From the NCBI RefSeq assembly GCF_000002075.1, contig NW_004797502.1:207339-271338 (forward strand): 64,000 nt of DNA, in the 5' to 3' direction. The position numbers were made by a program, and so were the translations under genes. Positions 12,501 through 27,300 of the stretch are shown in pieces (the first letter of the stretch is position 1; each line of letters begins with the position of its first letter). Source of the DNA: Aplysia californica. Its lineage: Eukaryota; Mollusca; Gastropoda; Aplysiida; Aplysiidae. The notes beneath the pieces were generated by a model, which worked only from the letters and a program-made list of their open reading frames with translations, ran no database searches and was not told the origin of the DNA.

Positions 12501-15500
12501 ACTGGAGAAGAAATTCAAAATGTGTGATTTTAGACAAGTACAGTTTTCCAGCATGTTTGTTCATTTTTCCTCTTTATATTTATAGTAATATTTCAAAGCA
12601 TGCACAAGTGATATGCTCCTTTCTGATAAAGAAAAAAGCAAAACAGTTGGCACCTTTTTAAAATTAAAATTTACATCACAATTCATGAAATTCCAAATGT
12701 ATTGTTGTATAATAATATTAAACATTAAAGAGTAAGATCAACATTATATTATATTCATTTTCATAAAACTAGAAAAGTTGAATGAAGACTCAATAATTAC
12801 CCACAACAGTTATCGTTATCATTAAATGATTTATTTATAAAGGACCCAGCAACAAAAGTTTAAATACTGCTTAAATTTGACCTCTTTCTCTAAGGCATGC
12901 TCTATGCACTTTGCAACTATGTTTCTTTCCCTCACTCCTCAGGGATTTCTTTTACCTGCTCATCATTCATTCTCATGATATGACGAGCCAGGACCTCTCG
13001 GAAGTCCTCAGCCGTCACAGAGCCGATCTTGGCATAATCGATGCTCTCAAAGTCCCTCAGGATGTTGTGGTAGTGGGAAACAACTGCCTCGTGCACGCGC
13101 TCCGCCACCTCGTCCACCGAGACCAGCGGGTTCGGCCCCGGGGGGAAAGCATTCTGGAGGGACTGGAGGTACTGGTCACTGATGTCAATCTGCAGAAAAT
13201 GAAAAAGTTGTCAATCACATTACTTGGTCACTGATGTCAATCTGCAGAAAATGAGAAAGTTGTCAATCACATTACTTGGTCACTGATGTCAATCTGCAGA
13301 AAATGAGAAAGTTGTCAATCACATTACTTGGTCACTGATGTCAATTTGCAGAAAATGAGAAAGTTGTCAATCACATTACTTGGTCACTGATGTCAGTCTG
13401 CAGAAAATGAAAAATAAAAAAGGTGTCAATAACATTACTCGGTTACTGATGTCAATCTGCAGAAAAAAAGAAATTAAAAAGTTGCCTATAACTTTTCTTG
13501 GTCACTGATGTTAATCTGGAGAAAATAAACAAAATTATTTAAAAGTTGTCCGTATCATTTCTTGAACACTGCTGTTGTGCAACAAAGAATCTGTCATCAC
13601 AAACTACTCTTTTCTTTTTAAGAAGTTGGTTTATTTTCCTTTATTCAATTTGTTTTAAATGTAGGTGCTTTTTCCATCTCCATCAACACAAAGCGGCAAA
13701 GCACCTAACTGCAGATGCCATCACAAATGTTTTTCTGTTTTAAGATGTAAAATATCCAACAGGAAGCAGAATACTCCATAGCAATGTCATCAGTCTGGCA
13801 CATGGTATTGCTCAACTGTTTACGGTCATAACATAAACCTAAGAGTTAACATATACCATCCTCTTACCTCTCCAGAAATAAAGCTGGACAAGAAATCATT
13901 GTAGTCCACACACTGGTCAGGTCCAATGCTCAGGCCAGATTTGATGTGCTTCCACTGGACGTCGGTCAAGATGAAGCAGAACAGGTCCAGAACACGTCGG
14001 AACTCAGGAACCGGCACTTTGCCACTGCCATCCCGATCGAAAGCTGCCAAGGCCTGGGGATGAAAATCAAGACACAAAGAAGGTCAAGGTCCTTCCGATC
14101 CTGGGAGAACAGTCAAAGGTTGTCCCTGGTCCCATTGATTGACAGACAACAGATGATATGGGATTTACCAATGAATAGGATCCATAACTGTTACAGTCTA
14201 CACCAGCACCACCCCCACAATAATGTATGTATAACCCTTTCTACCCACCACCAAAGCAAAAATATATGTAATTCCCTTTTCCTCCCTTCTTCCTGCCCCC
14301 CCCCCCTTTCCCCCTCCAAAAAAAAAAAGAAAAAAGAAAAGAAATGCAAGTAACCAGCACACCTCAACAACCAAAAAAAGAATATTTATCATAAGAACAA
14401 AGTTTTATCTTTTCTTTCATATTTATTTTCAAATTTAAAGCAATACCTTTGTAACATCATCTATGTTCGCCTCCAATCGTTCTTTCAGCTTCTTCTCTGC
14501 CTCCTGAGGGTTAAGTTTCCTGAACTCATCAATACGGATGTCCCGTGGTTGTCGGCCATAGCTTGACTTTCGCCCATCCTCAAATGCCTTCAAAAAGTCT
14601 GAGTAGTTAATGCGACTTCTGTCTGTAGGTAAGCCAATTCTGAGGAATCATTTGGAGAAGCTAAATCAGAGCAGATTACAGAGCATAACTTTGCACGTCA
14701 TCACAATGTCAAGCACATTTTACCAAAGTCTTTGTCTGTGGCAACTTTCAACTCAAGTATGTACAATCCAAGAGTCTCCAAAGGAGAAGATATGAATGAC
14801 ACTGTTTCTGTGTCATGTCAAAGCATTTTCTTGTCTACAAACAGCCAATCGTACAAGGAGTTCATATTATGAGCAATTTTTTATTTTCTATTATGTAAAG
14901 GCTTTGCTTTTACCTGTAGAAGTATTTAAACATGCCAGAGGTGATATATTTTACAAAGGATGAGTTTTTTTTTTTTCATTTGTAGTAAGTCAAGAGGAAT
15001 AAGTTTTCCACGACAGCCAATGAAGTATACACATAAAGCTCTTATCAAACCACTTTTGACCTGGCTTGCAGTTGCTAACCTTTTGAGTCCGGAGTCCTTG
15101 AGACTACAGGATCCGTTTATCTGAATGTCGGAGGGACAACTCTTAGATTTACACCACTTCACACTGAGGAGCATATTCTTTGTGCACAAGGGTGAGGGCA
15201 GTGCACGCTTAGGTGTGTGCTCATACCTATGAGAGTTTAAATAAGATGGACATACAGGGAGTCCACTTAACATTTTTTGCGCACGGGACGCCAATCGGTG
15301 ACGGTACGAAGCCATCCCTTTTCTCCTCCAAACGCCACTCAGAGACGTAGTGATATTGCATGCACCGCAAACATATCCTTGTCTGTGGGGATAGGTGTTG
15401 CAGGCTCTGCGCGCTGCGTGGGTGGAAAGTGTTAAACCAACCACAATTCATCCAAAAACAGTGGTTAATTGAAAGAAAATGTATTTTCCAGTTTTTTATT

Positions 15501-17257
15501 CCTTATTTGAGCAATTTCTCTGAACTGAAAACACAGCTAAACCAAAGAAAATCTGGTGGTCCCGCAGATTTTGGTTTAGACTCAAATGTATTACAAAAAA
15601 GATGTAATGAACAGACCCTGTTGCATGTCTCCATTTGCACTTCATGCAACAGATCCTGACAACCCAATAGAAATATTTTTAATAGCCCTTCTTTTCCCTT
15701 CTGTTTACCTGTCCAAGAGAGCAAAGAACTGTTCGTCGTTGATAAAGAAGTTCTGTTCTATGAGGACTTTCTGGATGTCATCAGGAGTCAGTGAACCAAG
15801 TTTGCGCATGTCGTACTTGCGGAATGCCGTGTAGAAATCTTGATAGCTGTCTCGGATCTTGTCCCTAACAGAAATAAAACATTTTTCATGCTCATGTATA
15901 TAGCTGACAATTGAGTGCATTCAACGAAAAGAAGACAGCAGTTTTGAGAGTTATGGTGGAAAAACACCAGGGAGTATAACTCATACTGCATTTTAAGTTT
16001 TAGTAAGACCTTTAACGAACTTGCAACACAAATACGTCATATTATACCTGCTGAATACTGCACTTTGGAGGTATTTAATAGGCCCACTGTTCAAACCGTA
16101 GCCTCAAGTAAGCAGAAGAAAGTAGGTCAAGAATTCATCAGAACAGGAAAAATAAGAACATGGTCACTACAAACCCTTCTACTAAAAATAAACAGATGTC
16201 CGGAAGTGAAGATCACGACCTAACTTGCATTTGGTATCCCTTTAAGATCTCATTATTCTCCTCCTGTACTTCAAGAAAAATAATTTGTGATAGACAGACA
16301 CTTTGATGAAAAATAACATGAGGTATGAATTTTACAAGAATTTTACATTATGTTAGAAGATGAAAACAACGGTTGAAGAAAAAGAAAATATAGAACTCTC
16401 CATTGGGATGTATAGAACAACCCTTGTTGATTTAATAAGAAAATGGTGTGTTTGAAAAATGCTTCCTCATATCAGTCAATATATGTTATTGCACCTGTTA
16501 AATAAGCCAATGTTATGTTTGTAAAAATATTGAATGAAAATGTAAACAATAAATTTTAAGGATATTCAGCACTTATCTACTCTCAGAGTTTAATTGTAGA
16601 GTGTATAACTTAAGCTTAAATGTCTGCAGTAGGTATGTTGACAAGGACTTAAAGGCATATATAGATGTTTGATAGGAAAGAAGTAGCAAACCACACTATG
16701 GCACCTGAAAGCAAACCACCAACAAGGAGGAGCAAACCACACTAGAGCATCCGCAAACCACTCAAAAGGAGGAGAGAATAGAAAAATAGATGTTTGATAG
16801 AAAAGGAGGAGCAAACCACACAGAAGCACCCCCAACCATCCACAAGGAGGAGAGAATAGAAGAATAGATGTTTGATAGAAAAGGAGAAGCAAAACACACT
16901 AGAGCCCTCGGGCTGCCAACCGTTCGCTGAACCCACCGTAACTGTCGCTCCACCATGATGGCTGGCATGTTGTTGGTGAGGTTGGCCTGGTTCCAGGTGA
17001 TATCTTCGTGCCGCTGCTGCTGCAGGGAGTTGTGCTCGTCCAGGAAGCGGTAGTTGCCGCTGATGATGTTGCTGCTGGGACCCTGGTCATCGCCGGGCGC
17101 GTACTCCCGGGCGCCGAGCCGCTGCAGGAAGTCTTGGTGGGAGATGAAGCCTTTGTTGTCGATGTCCAGCCTGAGATCAAGAACATAACAAAATTTATAC
17201 ATAATTATTTTGAGTCTCTCTCTCTTCCCCGTTCCCCCCTCCCCACTCTCTCTCTTA

Positions 17258-17321
<64 letters not shown>

Positions 17322-17870
17322 CTCTCTCTCTCTCTCTCTCTCGAACAACCTAGTTCTATTCTTTCTTATTCTTTTTTTATCACAGAACACATTAAATAAT
17401 ATCTCTACCAGTGACTGTCACGTAGCAGTTGGGTGCGATTTTCTAAATACATGGAAGACATGAGTTCAATTCCTGTGTGGTGATGTTTGTTTTATGGAGT
17501 ATCTCCTTCTGCCTGCCGGGACATTGTATTCCTCTCAACCTAGTATGGTTCAGACAAGAAGGCTGCAGTCCATATCCTAAATGATCTATATTGTGTCAAT
17601 GGGAACTTTCAAATTTCTACAATTATAATTACAAAACCAGTATACAAATTTTTTAAGGAAATTCTTTCAAAAGCATTAAAAGTAATTAAGAAGTAAACCT
17701 CAACGTTAACTGAAATTAACATACTGCAATTTTCTTGATTTCTTTCGAGTGGAATTCATAAGGTGCTTTTATCAGCTTATGAAACAAAAAACATAAATAT
17801 AACAGAGCATTGCAAAGTGAAAATGAAAACAAATATATATACACAAGCATGTGCATGTGCTCACACATGG

Positions 17871-17905
<35 letters not shown>

Positions 17906-17959
17906 AACCATGCTCACAAACATATAAACCATGTTCACACACACACATCCACAAACACA

Positions 17960-17998
<39 letters not shown>

Positions 17999-18304
17999 TT
18001 ACACACACAAACCATGTTTACAAACACACATCCACACACACAAACACACACATACACACATAAACCATGTTCACAAACATACAAACCATGTTTACAAACA
18101 CACACCCACACACACNNNNNNNNNNNNNNNNNNNNNNNNNNNNNNNNNNNNNNNNNNNNNNNNNNNNNNNNNNNNNNNNNNNNNNNNNNNNNNNNNNNNN
18201 NNNNNNNNNNNNNNNNNNNNNNNNNNNNNNNNNNNNNNNNNNNNNNNNNNNNNNNNNNNNNNNNNNNNNNNNNNNNNNNNNNNNNNNNNNNNNNNNNNNN
18301 NNNN

Positions 18305-18340
<36 letters not shown>

Positions 18341-18349
18341 GTGCTCACT

Positions 18350-18395
<46 letters not shown>

Positions 18396-21300
18396 CACAT
18401 TGGTACACTGACTTGGCCCAGAGTTTCTTGAATTCCTCTGCCTCCATGGGCATCGTGAACTTGTGAAGTGTGTCTCGGAGCTCCTGTTTGGTGATAATTC
18501 CATTGCCTTTGCTGTCCATGGTACGGAAAGCCTGACATAACAGAGAATGTTATGGTGTTACCTGTTCAGCACTGGATTTGCATACACAGTGCATCCTAAG
18601 AGCCACATTGTAGTTGTTTTTCACAATGTCACAGTATTCTAATAGTCAATCCCATAACAGGTGATGTAGCCATTAAATTAATTTCATGGTCATTAAAAAA
18701 GGAAGAGAGAGCACAGTTCAACATTCTTTGATGATCCACCTTCATTAAATGTTCTTTCTTTGTCATTACGCATTAGAATCAGGCACTCATCAATTTTTGG
18801 GCATCTGGGGCTATTGGTATCATCTTAAAGCTTGTTCATTTGGCCATTTTTTGATGAAAAAAAGAAACACCTGCCTTGAATAGAGGCCAAGGTATTTGCA
18901 ATGAAAGATGTATTTGCGATAAAGGAGGTCAGGTCACCTGGTTTCTGAGGTAAATTTAGCGAGAAAATGGCCTCCAAAGTTTGGTGATTTCCAAAGCTTG
19001 AAAGTTTTTGGAAACTGAAAATTTACATATTTTTGCGCCTTTAATCAATGTTTTTCAGTAAAATCCAAAAAAGAAATGTGTGAGCTAAAAAAAAGAATTT
19101 TTTGGGTAAATTGTCAAACTGGAAGAAATATGCCGATATCTTCGATTTCATTATCTTGACGAGCGTCTGATTTCACAACAATGCCTCACATATTTGTTCT
19201 GTTTTGCTTTCAAAGAGGAGTTTGACACTTTCCCAGCCTTGCAATAGTAAAGGTTAATGAAAATGTTATCTCTTAAAATGCAAAACCCCACTCACAATCT
19301 AAAAACTGATCTTTGTGTCCAAAATGTCTAGGTAAATAAGGGAGCAGTATTAGCCATCATAATAATATTGTCTACAGTGCTACAGGTAAAAAATGCTAAA
19401 AGTAACACTACCTTTGACAGATCTTTCCATTGTCTGTAGGCCTTGAGACCAAGCAAGTTGTGTGCCTCCTCTGCACTTAGGGGTTTGGGGGGGAACGTCT
19501 CATTGTACCTGAGGATTTTGACAAAGACGTATTGTTGTAGATAAATGGTTTTGAAACATCACTCAAGGTCTTATCACCTTGAACATCTTTTGCTTTACAA
19601 TGTTTTGTTTTATAAATACAAATACATACATAACTACAGATCATAAAGAAAATCAACAATAAAATAAGCAACCGGTTTGATTACTAAGACTTTGAATACT
19701 AAGACACAGATAGATGCCAATTATAGAGAAAAAAAAATAGTCGTAGAACCAAGAAATACAATATAATTGAATACCACTGTTTTTACCGATATCAGTAAAG
19801 GTATATAAAAGGTATGTCACAAATTTACAGGCAACATTTGTCATCTATGCGTATACCATGAATAAGTGTTAAATCCCTAAAAAGTTGTTTCTGTACTTGT
19901 ATTGTTCCCAGAGCATCAGTGACTGACCACAAAAATACAGTACTAAACAATAACAAGACTTACGTGTGCACTGAGTTGAGCCACTTGTGTCCCTCTGCTG
20001 TGTCTCGCTGCTCAAATCTCTCCAAGAATTCCAAGTAGCTGATCCTGCATCCTTTGACAATTCCTAATTTCTCACACAGTTTTTCGTACTCATCATCGTT
20101 CATGTTGATCATGAAAGCATCAAGCATTCTTCGGAAGCTGGATTTGTTTAAGCAGCCTCGGTGCAGGTCATCAAATTTGTAGAAAGCCCCTCTAAGATTC
20201 TGAGAAAGAACAAGAGTGGAAGAATACGTTTAATTCTTGTAAGTACTCACTAACGTTAATCTTTGTCATGCTCAAGGGCACATCAGACAGCAGTTTCTTT
20301 TTCAATTTTTATGCTAGGACATGATGTTGATTCTGAAGTGGGATTTGAACCCACAACCTTACAGTTAAGTGTCCAGTGGCGTAACCAATAGCCGATAACG
20401 GCCATGAAGAAAGAAAATTTTTACAAGATTTTACTTTGGGATATGGTAATGGTTTTATACTATCCTCTACATAAAAGAACAACTCGACCCAAAGCTCACA
20501 AAATCTCAATGTGTCATGGTACAGGCTAACTTACGGTAAAATTCTCTCTCAGTTTCTGCCGCAGCTTTGACTCCACTTCTAAAGCAGTCATAGTGCGCTC
20601 GTCTCCCCTTATGGGGTTGACTCGATGGTTGTCCATGTGCGACACAATGCCTAGCGACTCTGAGTGCCGAGGGTCGCCAAAGTTCATGATGAAGTCCATG
20701 TATTGCATGTGTCCGTTATTGAGGTTCAGGCGGGCCATCAGCTCAGAGTACTGCTCGTCTGACATGAGGATTCCGAGGTCTGACAGGATCTGTACATCAA
20801 CAACCAAAAGTTGTAGTTGAAGTTTTGATCTAATAATAATGTTTAATTCATGAATAGTGTAATTTGTACGGTATTCAACAGCAAGGTCTATGCACTTTGT
20901 GATCTTTATGTGTCATGACATGGTGGAATCAGGCGCTCGTCAATTTCAGGCATATTATGGAGCTATTGGTATCATCTTAAAACCTGTTCATTTACCTTTC
21001 TTTTGATGAAAAAAAATATCCATTTATCTTGGATACAAGTCAAGATAATGGCAATTGAAGGAGTTGGGGTCGCCAGTATTCAGAGGTAAAATTAGCAACA
21101 AAATGGGCGTCAAGCAGAGTTATTTCCTTAGCTTCAGAGTCTGTAGAAACTGAAAAATTACATCGGTTATTCCTTTAATCAACTTTTTTCAGTAAATTCC
21201 ATACATATAATATGTGCTCTTTAATGGTCATGAAAGGTGTTGAGCAAAAAAAATTTTTTTTATATTCGATAAAAGTTCTCAAACCTCTGGAAAAATGCCA

Positions 21301-24300
21301 GTTTCTTGACTTTCAATATTTTGACGAGCGCCTGATTTCACCACTCCGTCTCACACATTATTACCCCTAGACCCTAAAACACACAGAAACATTCTCAGCT
21401 TCCTATGAAGCATATTTTCTGGGTAAAAAATGACATGGTTTTCAAAAACACAACCAGTACTTTTTATTGAGAGTCATTACAAAGTCAGACTTGCCACTAT
21501 CAGTTTGTATAGTGCTGGACTACACTATGGATGGCAGCAGTTCAAATCAGAAGTGGACCATACTGTAGTTTGGAATGTTTGGAGAGTTTTCATGGCTCTC
21601 AGGAGAAGAAAATTACATCTAGAGGGCCTGCCTCTTATATAATCATAATTATAAACTACTGATTTTAAAAATCAACAGCGCTGTGCTGATATGTGTTATA
21701 CAATAATATATTGTTTTGTTCAGCTAGATGACTATCAAACAGAAACACACAACATAGATAGCATTTTTGCCTCTCCTGTTCTTCTTCTTCCTCGTTCTCG
21801 ATGACAGCAGCCAGACAGTCAGTCTCTCCTGTGAATTTGATCTTTTTGATATAAATTTGTATCATTAACATTTTTCAAACTTTACTCTGAGTAGTCTGAG
21901 GTATCATATGCGTTGTGAAGTGGTGGAATCAGGCGCTCGTCAGTTTTTGGGCACGTGGAGTTATTGGTTTCATTAAAAAGCTTGTTCATTTATCTTGCTT
22001 TAGATGAAAATAAAAATACCCTTCTATTGTTAAAAGAAGTCGAGATATTAAATGATTGAAGGAGGTTCACCTAATTTCAGAGGTAAACTTAGTGGGGAAA
22101 ATGGCTTGAAAATTGTAAGTTTACATTTTTTGTTCTTTTAATCAACGTTTTTCAGTAAAACCCATATGGAACTGTGTTTTTACATGGACATTGAAGGTAT
22201 TAAGCCCCCAAAAAAATTGAAAAAAGCCGAACAGGCAGAAAGATGGATTTTTTTATTTCATTATTTTAATGAGCACCTGATTTCACCACATTGCCTCACA
22301 TAATATAACTAAGCTGACCAATGCTTTCTAACAGCATCATTTAGCAAGTTAGATCTCATCAATCTCTACGCTAATTTGGTGTGACCTACCGCCCTGAACT
22401 GTGCTTTAGTGATGCGTCCTTTGTTCTTTTTATCATACGTGAGGAAAGCCTTGCGCAGAGCTGGGGACAGCTGGGCCATTTTGTCTTTGAAGCGAGCTAT
22501 CACTTCGTCAGCGGTCATCTCACTGGTTCTGTAGCACTGGGACATTGCCATCTGGTTGTGTCTGATGGAATTAAGAATAGAAAAATTATTTACAGGAAAT
22601 TCCTTGTTATCCAGAGATATATTTCAACATCAGAATGTATGCCATATGCTGACAAAATGCTTTTTTATATTCACAGCAGTTTCGAGAGAAAAAAGGCATT
22701 TTGTCAGCATATCCATTTTAAAAAAGGCATTCTTCCAAAATTTGAATGCTAAGTAATTCAAAATCTAGGCCTAGTAACAGTTTCACTTTGAATTTTTGAC
22801 ACAAGTAGGGTAACTTTAGCAAATTAAAAAAAAAAAAAATTTGGCGTCAAAAACGAAAAAAAGATATTTTGTCAGCAAACGGCAGGGACCCCCGTACACC
22901 GTACACACTTACAGTGTGCTACTTTACACTGAACCTACGCCTCAGCATGCAGTAGTGTAAACCTGGTAGTCAACCTCGAGCTTAGAATGCTCAGGTCCTG
23001 TATGCTCAGCTGATAAGATCTTAACAAAAGAATAAGACCACTCTTCTTAGACCATCTTGTTTGGCAATGAAATCAAAACTCTGCCTGGCACAAAATTCAA
23101 TACGTAGGAAGAGCATAACTTGGTACAGTGGTTAGAACACAGAAGGATGAGCTAAGCAGGGAGGAATGGGCAAAGATCATGCTCAAAATTACATATCCCT
23201 CCCAAACATTTCAGCGCAGGTATTTGTAGCCTAAGTGTCATCTACCTTCAGCTGGTTTTCTTTCTTCGACCACTCCCCCTACCTGCCAACCAACTTGAAG
23301 AAAAGAAGATGTGTTCAAAATAGTTCATAAGAGGCCACTACTGATGTTATTTGCTCTTATAGTAATATATGGAGTGTGGTAGGGATGTATTCTCATTCAG
23401 ATCCTAAACTGGGAGTTTTTGAATTAGGGTTGTTCAATGAGCTTTTTCATTGCTTTCCTCCGACCCAGCACTTTCCTGTCTAAGATGGAAATTAAATCAG
23501 AGGCTCCCACCTTTACCAATTCACCAAGTCTTTGGTGTGACACTTTGTTCTTAGAAAACAACAACAGAGATGATATCAGCCTTAACACTTTTCCTACTGC
23601 GAGCTGTATTTTGCGGACGTGGCCTCGCAGGACTGCGAGCCAAAAAATACGGCTTGAGTGGCTCACTTTATATTTCAATCCCGTAATGAAAAGACATGAA
23701 ATTCTCGGCCCATCCAGGTTTTAAAAATAGTTGAATAGACTTCCTGTTAGCAAAATAAGAAAGAAATATAGCACTGAGAGACGATTTTTAGTCATTCCAG
23801 CGCTTTTTTTGTCCTCTTCGAAACGTAAAAATGAAAAGAAAAGCGCTTCCCTGACTTCAGTATATACCTCATATTTTCACTTCTATAGTACGTACACATA
23901 CATAACTTTCAGCTTTTCTGTGCATTACTTGAGACAACCTACCTGGAAAGTTGGAATGATGCTGTGGTTGTACATTTTTAGATATGACCTTTCAAAGCCG
24001 GAAAATTGTGGATTTCGTATGACACCTTCAATATTGCATAATCACTTTTAGAGACCCCAAACTAATATAATTGGAACAAATCTTCAATATTGTATCGCCA
24101 TCTGATGGATTATTTTTTAACCTTCAGTTTGATGGGCCATATGATAAGGTTTGTGTGTGTTTAGTTGGATCTTTTGATATTTTCCTTTGGTGGGGTAGGG
24201 GCTTAAAAATAGGTAAGGGAAAAGCCCTGGGCCAGCGGTGGATTTTAGCCTGATAGGAAAAGAGTTAAAACATGGCTCACCTGTTCATCAAGTCCACTTG

Positions 24301-27300
24301 TCTCTTCATCTCCGCCTGTCCACTGCCGTACATGATCTGGGAGCTGAGCCCCACCACATCTCCGGGTGATACGTCCACTCCTAGCCGTTCAATAAACTCC
24401 ATGTAGTTCACCTTGCCGTCCTGGAAGTCTGCACATCGGCTGATCAAACTGACAGATAAATAAACAAGATCGGTAACATTGATGTATTAAAAGATTTCAA
24501 GCAGTCAGACAGATTTTATAAACAAGTTCTGTTTAATTGATATGTACAGAGATATCAAGCTAACAAACAAGTAAATAAGTTCTGTCGTATTGATATATGT
24601 ACAGATCTAAAAACTGAGAGGCAAATAAACAAATTCAGTAATATTGATATATATGCGAAGAGATATCAAGCTGACAGATAAATAAAAGGATCCGACACTT
24701 TGATGTATGTACAGATTTCAAGCAAACAGACACACAGGTTTTGTTTAATTGATATATATACACAGATTCCAAACTGATGGACAAATAAACGAGATCTGTG
24801 ACACTGAATGCACACCTTATGTTAGACCCATGTTTGGTTATCATAACCCTGTTTAGGAAATAAGAATGTAAGAGAAAAAGGTACACAAAACTTACAGTAT
24901 TCTTTTTTCATTTTCTGTATTATCAATGTCAGTAAATATAATTAGACCACATGCCTATAGCTATTTGTGCTGGCAGTGTATCACTATATCTAATATCAAC
25001 AGTTTAAAAAAAATGGTGAAACAACTAGCCTCAAAATGTGAAGCCTTTGTTGAAATCCTTCATGACATAATTGCATTCTTCCCCCCAGCCACCAGTCATT
25101 GTAACAGAAGAAATGAATTTAAAAAATCCTGAGAACTTCAAACAAATAAACATCCTACTTTTCGAAGTGATTATCTGAAACAGGCAAAACCTGCATATCG
25201 ATAATCTTTTTCAGTGTTCCTTTGGACATGTAGCCTGTTCCCTTCCTGTCATGATATGTCAACCAGTCTGAGACATCTTTCCAGTAGTAGGTGATTTTCT
25301 CCCTCAAGAGCTCTTCCACCTGTCAACGAGATAATCAAGCACTAAATCAAATATGAGTCTATCGGGAGATTCATGATTTCCATTCCAAACATAATTTTCT
25401 GGTAGTGGTGTTATTTCAAAGTATTTGCCAAGAGTCATTAAAAAAATCTTTATGTTAATTTTAGCCAAAGGTGGATCTGTATTCCATGAGTGTACCAGCA
25501 ATAGATTACTGGAGATGTCTCTATCACAAGAAATTGAGGAACTTTGTTTGACCATTTTACAAGGTAAATAATTTTTTTTAATGTATTTTTTTACATAGAG
25601 TGATTCATTTTTCATGTGACTGTGAAGAAGACTTGAGAAAGATTTGATCAACTCAATTACACATTATTTTTAAGTAAAACATTGTAGAGCTGAAGCTGAA
25701 TAAAGAACTAATAGGTGGCTGAAGAGTGCTATAGTGCGACCTGCTTTTACTCCTGTACAGAGTTTCTGTTGCTCTAACATGTTCCACAAGCGTCTGTGGT
25801 ATAATGGTGAGGCTCTTTGCCTTAAGTACAATGCAAATATTGGGACAATGAACGGAAAAATGTACTTTTTGTGTCAGCCTAAAGAGAAACAAACTTTTCT
25901 AATGAAATGTTTGATATATGACTTACAGTTTCCCACGCCACAATGGCTGGTTTTGGCTTGTCGTTATACTTGTGAACAGACTTCAACCACTTGTGGCCCT
26001 CCTGCAGGAATAGAAAATACATATCAAACTCATTGGAGTTCTGTTTTGGTAATGGTCTGCATGTCCTGTAACCATGCATGGAAGATACACTTGTTTCTAT
26101 TTTTTTCCCCACTGTAGTTTACAGAACATCATAGAAGATATAGGACAATAGATATTTTATGAAGTAGGCCCTACAGTACCATTTCTTTTGGTACAGTATC
26201 ACAACCCTTGCCCTGCTCCCCCCATCCTTACCGTCCTCTTTAATGTACTAACAAATTTTTCAAAGATGACAAGAAAGTAAATGTATCACAATGCGGCCAA
26301 ATCAGGCGCTCGTCAATTTTTGGGCATGTGGAGTTATTATTGGTATCATCTGAAAGCTGATTTATTTGCCTTGCTTTCAATTAAATAAATATCACAATCT
26401 ATCTTGAATAAAAATCAAGATATTTGAGAATTAAGGAAGTGAGGTCGCCTGGTTTCAATGGTGAAATTAGCGAGAAAAATGGCCACCAAAGTTTGGTAAC
26501 TCCAACAGATAAAGAGTCCTTGAAAATAGAAAAATGTTTTTCAGCAAAATTCAAATGGAAACGTTTTTTTTTATATAGATATAAAAGTGGTTGAGCCAAA
26601 AAATAAAAATGCGATAAAAATTTCCAAACTGGCAGAAAAATGCTTGTTTCTCTGATTTCTGTAATTTGACGAGCGCCTGATTTCGCCATGCTGCCTCACA
26701 AATGCTGAAACACAGCTTTTGGCTTCAACGTCTTGTATCTTGACCAACCCCCACCCCCCTCTAACATTATTACAAATTAGAGGGGACCATCTAACCATAC
26801 AAATATTAAGGCAAACAAAACTATGCAGTGAGGCCAATAAATACAGTGTTGACCAAAAGGAAAATTTTAAAAAACCCAAAAAAACCCCAACAATTTACAA
26901 CATCTATTAAACTTACTTGGTAAGCCCGGAATTCTGCATGTTTTTATCTTATTAACTAACCATGAGAATTGCCTCACCTTGGTCTCCTTCTCCTCAAAGA
27001 GTCTGAGAAAAGTGTGATAATCCACTCGGCTGTTCTGGTCGGGGTCTACTCGGGACATGAGCTCTTTAAACTGTCTGTCATCCAAACGGAATGTGAATTT
27101 TTCTATGAGCTCACGGAACTCCTTCTTGGTCACCCTTCCGTCTCTGTTCTGTGAAACAAAAGGGAAACAGAAATGTCAATGTAATACTATATACAGCCAG
27201 ATTTAGGTGGGTCTCAATATAATCATGACATACGAATGGCATATTTCATAAAAAGAAGCTTCTACTTCTATACTAACAAAGTTGAATGCAGAGAGATATA

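Noticed and set aside
13170-13575. CRISPR-like regular repeat
   Set aside because: The units are directly adjacent with no unique spacers, in an animal gene.
16741-16935. Continuation of EFCAB6 exon 21 past 16937
   Set aside because: The frame stays open but runs into the SINE-related array. The GTGGGT donor at 16931-16936 is the one that joins in frame to exon 22.
17810-18466. His/Thr-rich open frames over 200 codons
   Set aside because: They are (CA)n repeat and run through 189 unknown bases.
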